Below, in pieces: positions 4,232 to 5,849 of a stretch of 5,849 bases of DNA. The notes beneath the pieces are model-generated. The model did no database searches. It was not told the origin of the DNA and was given only the letters and a program-made list of their open reading frames with translations. The DNA comes from Actinomycetota bacterium (GTDB taxonomy: Bacteria > Actinomycetota > Acidimicrobiia > IMCC26256 > BP-133), in NCBI GenBank assembly GCA_030838815.1, contig JAUZEX010000263.1:1-5849 (forward strand), given 5' to 3'. Within the stretch, counting starts at the first letter, position 1; every line of letters begins with the position of its first letter. A program made the translations under genes and the position numbers.

Positions 4232-5353
4232 CTAGTAACGGTTGCGGTAGTCCGGGGCGTCCAGCTGGCCCCGCATCGCCGGCCCGTTCTGGTCGTCGAT
4301 CTCGAGGTAGTAGCCCCGAGGGTCGTTCTGGATCTCGGACAGGATCCGGGGGTCGACCCGCACGCACCCGTCGTCGCCGTTGTCACCGACCCGGAGCAGC
4401 ACGAGGTTCGGGCCACCCTCACCGAGCCGCCCGGGGTGGATCTGAGCGCCGATGGCCCGGTCGATCCCGTCGTAGGCGAGGCGGAAGCACAGCTGGCCGG
4501 CCGCCACGTCGATGTCGAGGTTGGCCGTCCCCACGGCGTCTCGCGGGCCCGGGTTCGGAACCTCCTGGTCCCAGCTCATGTCGACGAGGAAGTGCGACTG
4601 GTAGCCGCCGTACTCGTACCCGCAGGCGTCAGGGCCGTAGTAGGAGTAGTTGTCGTTGTACCCGTCGTAGCCGGAGCTGTAGTAGCCGCAGTCGTCGTAG
4701 TAGCCGGGTCCGTAGTAGCCGTACCGGTAGTAGCGACGGTGCGTGTCCCAGTTGTGGTGACGGTGCTCGCGGTCCCGGTTGTGGTCCCATTCCCGGTCCC
4801 ACTTGTCGTCGTGCTGCTTGTTCTTCCAGTCGTCCTTGTGGCCGGGGTCCGTCTTGGCCTTGCGGTCCTCGTCGGACTTCTTGTCGTCGGACTTCTTCTT
4901 GTCCGAGGCCTGCTTGTCGTCCCCGCCGCTCTTCTTGTCGTCCGACTTCTTCTTGTCGTCGGACTTCTTGTTGTCGTCGGACTTCTTCTTGTCGGCGGCA
5001 GCGTTCTCGTCCGACTTCTTCTTGTCGTCGGACTTCTTCTTGTCGGCGGCGGCGTTGTCGTCCGCCTTCTTCTTGTTCTCGTCGGCCTTCTTGTCGGCCG
5101 GCTTCTTGTCGGCCGGCTTCTTGTCGGGGGCGGCCTTCTTGTCGCCAGAGTTCTTGTCGCCGGCCTTCTTGTCCTCGGCCTTCTTATCGGCCGCCTTCTT
5201 GTCCTCGGCGTCCTTGGCCTTCTGAACGGCGACGGAGTTCGCCTTCGACTCATGGGTGGAGCCCTGGTCGCCGAAGGCGAACGTGGGGGCCCCCGCGATG
5301 AGCAGTGCACCAATGAGCGACGCGGTGATCGCGGCCCTTCTGCTCCCGATCAT
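4232..5353 (-). CDS. Secreted CHRD-domain protein with Lys/Asp-repeat and Tyr-rich regions, 373 aa
   Basis: The start is ATG at 5353-5351, with AGGAG 11 bases upstream; a frame-open ATG at 5416 would bury the signal peptide behind 21 residues. Residues 1 to about 25 form an export signal (basic MIGSRR, then a hydrophobic ASLIGALLIAGAP core). Residues about 45-165 are a low-complexity Lys/Asp/Ala/Ser repeat. Residues 166-207 are rich in His, Asp, Arg and Trp. Residues 208-251 contain 17 Tyr in 44 residues plus Gly. Residues about 256-366 match a CHRD domain (DQEVPNPGPRDAVGTANLDI, then AIGAQIHPGRLGEGGP and a closing MRGQL), a fold found in chordin and in bacterial exported proteins of mostly unknown role. 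Four Cys (222, 244, 289, 330) could pair outside the cell. There is no lipobox, sortase signal or C-terminal membrane helix, so release or non-covalent wall binding is likely. The function is unknown. Confidence 0.88.
   Translation of the reverse strand: MIGSRRAAITASLIGALLIAGAPTFAFGDQGSTHESKANSVAVQKAKDAEDKKAADKKAEDKKAGDKNSGDKKAAPDKKPADKKPADKKADENKKKADDNAAADKKKSDDKKKSDENAAADKKKSDDNKKSDDKKKSDDKKSGGDDKQASDKKKSDDKKSDEDRKAKTDPGHKDDWKNKQHDDKWDREWDHNRDREHRHHNWDTHRRYYRYGYYGPGYYDDCGYYSSGYDGYNDNYSYYGPDACGYEYGGYQSHFLVDMSWDQEVPNPGPRDAVGTANLDIDVAAGQLCFRLAYDGIDRAIGAQIHPGRLGEGGPNLVLLRVGDNGDDGCVRVDPRILSEIQNDPRGYYLEIDDQNGPAMRGQLDAPDYRNRY
4256..4588 (-). other. CHRD domain segment of the secreted protein
   Basis: Residues about 256-366 show the CHRD pattern: an xxEVPxP opening, a GTANLDIDVAAGQLCFRLAY strand pair, an IHPGRLGEGGPNLVLL centre corresponding to the family's HIH-G-G-GP segment, and a G-x-M-RGQL ending. 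The first His of the usual HIH is Gln here (AQIHPG). The assignment rests on recalled family features. Confidence 0.8.
4601..4732 (-). other. Tyr/Gly-rich segment of the secreted protein
   Basis: Residues 208-251 hold 17 Tyr, many as YY pairs separated by Gly, Asp or Ser, plus two Cys (222 and 244). Such stretches occur in adhesive, amyloid-like or cross-linked extracellular proteins. Which of these applies here cannot be told from the sequence. Confidence 0.75.
4859..5221 (-). repeat. Coding low-complexity repeat (Lys/Asp/Ala/Ser), includes a 51-bp tandem duplication
   Basis: About 120 codons are built from variants of DKKA, DKKPA and DKKKSDD, using almost only AAG, GAC, GCC and TCC codons. 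Within it, residues 94-110 and 111-127 are a tandem pair of 17-residue units (KKKADDNAAADKKKSDD and KKKSDENAAADKKKSDD; nucleotides 4973-5074). Lys and Asp nearly balance, giving a polyampholyte likely to be disordered and extended, for example as a spacer through the cell wall. Near-identical DNA units could change number by slippage. Confidence 0.9.
5279..5353 (-). other. Signal peptide of the CHRD protein
   Basis: MIGSRRAAIT supplies a short basic start, ASLIGALLIAGAP a hydrophobic core of about a dozen residues, and PTFA-FGDQ a plausible signal peptidase I site after Ala25. Cleavage a few residues later is also possible. There is no Cys for lipoprotein processing. SRRAAI lacks the bulky hydrophobic pattern of a clear Tat signal, so Sec export is favoured. 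Confidence 0.8.
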
Positions 5354-5617
5354 GGAATCCCTTTCTCCTACTGGGGTGGATCGACAACGTGGTCGTCGGG
5401 CGAAAAACACAGCCACTTCGACGCCATACGGGGTCGGGACCGGCCGCCCAGCTCGGCCTGTTGGTCACTCCCCCGATCCGCAGCTGCGGATTCGACGGCG
5501 AAGCAAGGAGAACTACGGGAGGAACCCAGCGAAGCGTGCCTTGAGCCCCAACCAAGTCGAAGGTATGTGTCGTGTGGCCCTGTACTCCGCCGGCGGCCCT
5601 TGATCGTCAGCGGAGGC
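5354..5617. other. Upstream region of the CHRD gene without a recognisable gene
   Basis: About 260 bp with no convincing coding frame on either strand. It contains the CHRD ribosome binding site (AGGAG, plus-strand 5365-5369) and the palindrome at 5476-5491. The promoter of the CHRD gene should lie here, but I find no pair of boxes good enough to name. A longer frame on the minus strand (5555-5250) runs out of frame through the CHRD start and is not credible. Confidence 0.6.
5476..5491. promoter_or_regulatory. Perfect 16-bp palindrome, possible operator
   Basis: ATCCGCAGCTGCGGAT is its own reverse complement with no spacer, and the symmetry extends by CG/CG if one T is looped out. It lies 122 bp before the CHRD start codon in non-coding DNA. 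A spacer-less palindrome of this size suits a dimeric DNA-binding protein better than an RNA hairpin. No regulator is encoded in the window. Confidence 0.4.
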
Positions 5618-5849
5618 TTACTGGTTGCGAATCGTACCCAAAATCATGACACTCAGTGCAGATCGGCACTTTGCGACATAAGTGCCATGGAGTACGAACA
5701 GCGCGATTTCGGCCGAGTCCAGGCACTCGCCGCTGCTTTCTTGACGGAGCGCGTCCGAGTGCGGGCAGTTCTGCCACTGAGCGTCCACCACAGCGCCGAC
5801 ACATTCGTCCCGTTTTCTCAGCTTCTTCCTCAGCCCAGGCTCACCCATC
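5618..5849. other. Right-edge region with competing weak reading frames
   Basis: Three frames overlap here and none is convincing. On the minus strand a 76-codon frame (5848-5618) stays open to the window edge and could be the end of a longer gene. It has mostly G or C in third positions in its middle, but no family I know. A second minus frame (5804-5607, 65 aa) has CRRC and CTEC pairs resembling a zinc ribbon but no good ribosome binding site. On the plus strand an ATG at 5687 opens a 54-codon frame running off the edge (MEYEQRDFGRVQALAAAFL), also without a ribosome binding site. The region is less GC-rich than the genes and may be non-coding or a gene remnant. Confidence 0.25.
5655..5686. 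repeat. Overlapping inverted repeats AGTGC/GCACT/AGTGCC
   Basis: GGCACTT (5665-5671) and AAGTGCC (5680-5686) form a perfect 7-bp stem with an 8-base loop. The copy AGTGC at 5655-5659 can pair with the same GCACT (5666-5670). The middle arm thus has two alternative partners, as in a small switchable hairpin or a repeated half-site for a regulator. It lies just before the plus-strand ATG at 5687. The function is not known. Confidence 0.4.

Noticed and set aside
4859..5221. CRISPR array or non-coding tandem repeat
   Set aside because: The repeats are short, adjoin without unique spacers, and keep one open reading frame behind a signal peptide, so they are a coding low-complexity region.
4207..5301. 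Plus-strand open frame of 364 codons rich in Ser, Arg and Cys
   Set aside because: It is the antisense of the CHRD protein. The apparent SSCRRTSSCR repeat simply mirrors the Lys/Asp repeat codons in another frame.
5354..5416. Longer N-terminus of the CHRD protein from the ATG at 5416
   Set aside because: It would place 21 polar and basic residues before a good signal peptide. The ATG at 5353 has an AGGAG upstream.
5600..5660. tRNA-like or attachment-site-like sequence (GGTTGCGAATCG)
   Set aside because: It loosely resembles a T-arm, but no acceptor, D-arm or anticodon stem can be drawn around it, and no integrase or direct repeat is present.

Overview
The window comes from a GC-rich genome, and its coding strand strongly favours G or C at the third codon position. 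Every gene I can support lies on the minus strand. The gene order tig-clpP-clpX, GTG start codons (clpP, clpX and the P450), a class I type cytochrome P450 and a ClpP2-like active-site segment all point to an actinobacterium. A deep lineage such as the Acidimicrobiia is possible, but this is inferred from style, not from a marker gene.

Layout in the direction of transcription (right to left). (1) 5849-5354: about 500 bp with no confident gene. It holds a hairpin, a perfect 16-bp palindrome and two weak, mutually contradictory reading frames at the right edge. (2) 5353-4232: an exported 373-aa protein with a signal peptide, a long Lys/Asp/Ala repeat, a His/charged stretch, a Tyr/Gly-rich stretch and a C-terminal CHRD domain. 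(3) 4231-3973: an intergenic region with a large inverted repeat and a good promoter candidate. (4) 3972-3583: a 129-aa protein I do not recognise, followed by a strong GC-rich hairpin that resembles a terminator. (5) 3428-2175: a cytochrome P450 of 417 aa with intact heme-binding and ExxR motifs but a Leu in place of the I-helix acid. (6) 2124-757, 760-125 and 95-1: trigger factor, ClpP and the start of ClpX.

The last three genes form the conserved protein-quality-control operon. Trigger factor meets nascent chains at the ribosome, and ClpX unfolds substrates and feeds them to the ClpP chamber. tig and clpP overlap by 4 bp and clpX follows after 29 bp, so co-transcription is very likely. The single ClpP resembles mycobacterial ClpP2; no ClpP1 partner lies in this locus.

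The P450, the small protein and the CHRD protein look like accessory genes that happen to lie upstream; nothing in the sequence links them to proteolysis. I see no mobile element, CRISPR array, rRNA or tRNA. The points most worth a second look are the altered oxygen-activation motif of the P450, the unusual architecture of the CHRD protein, and the unknown small gene with its own promoter.
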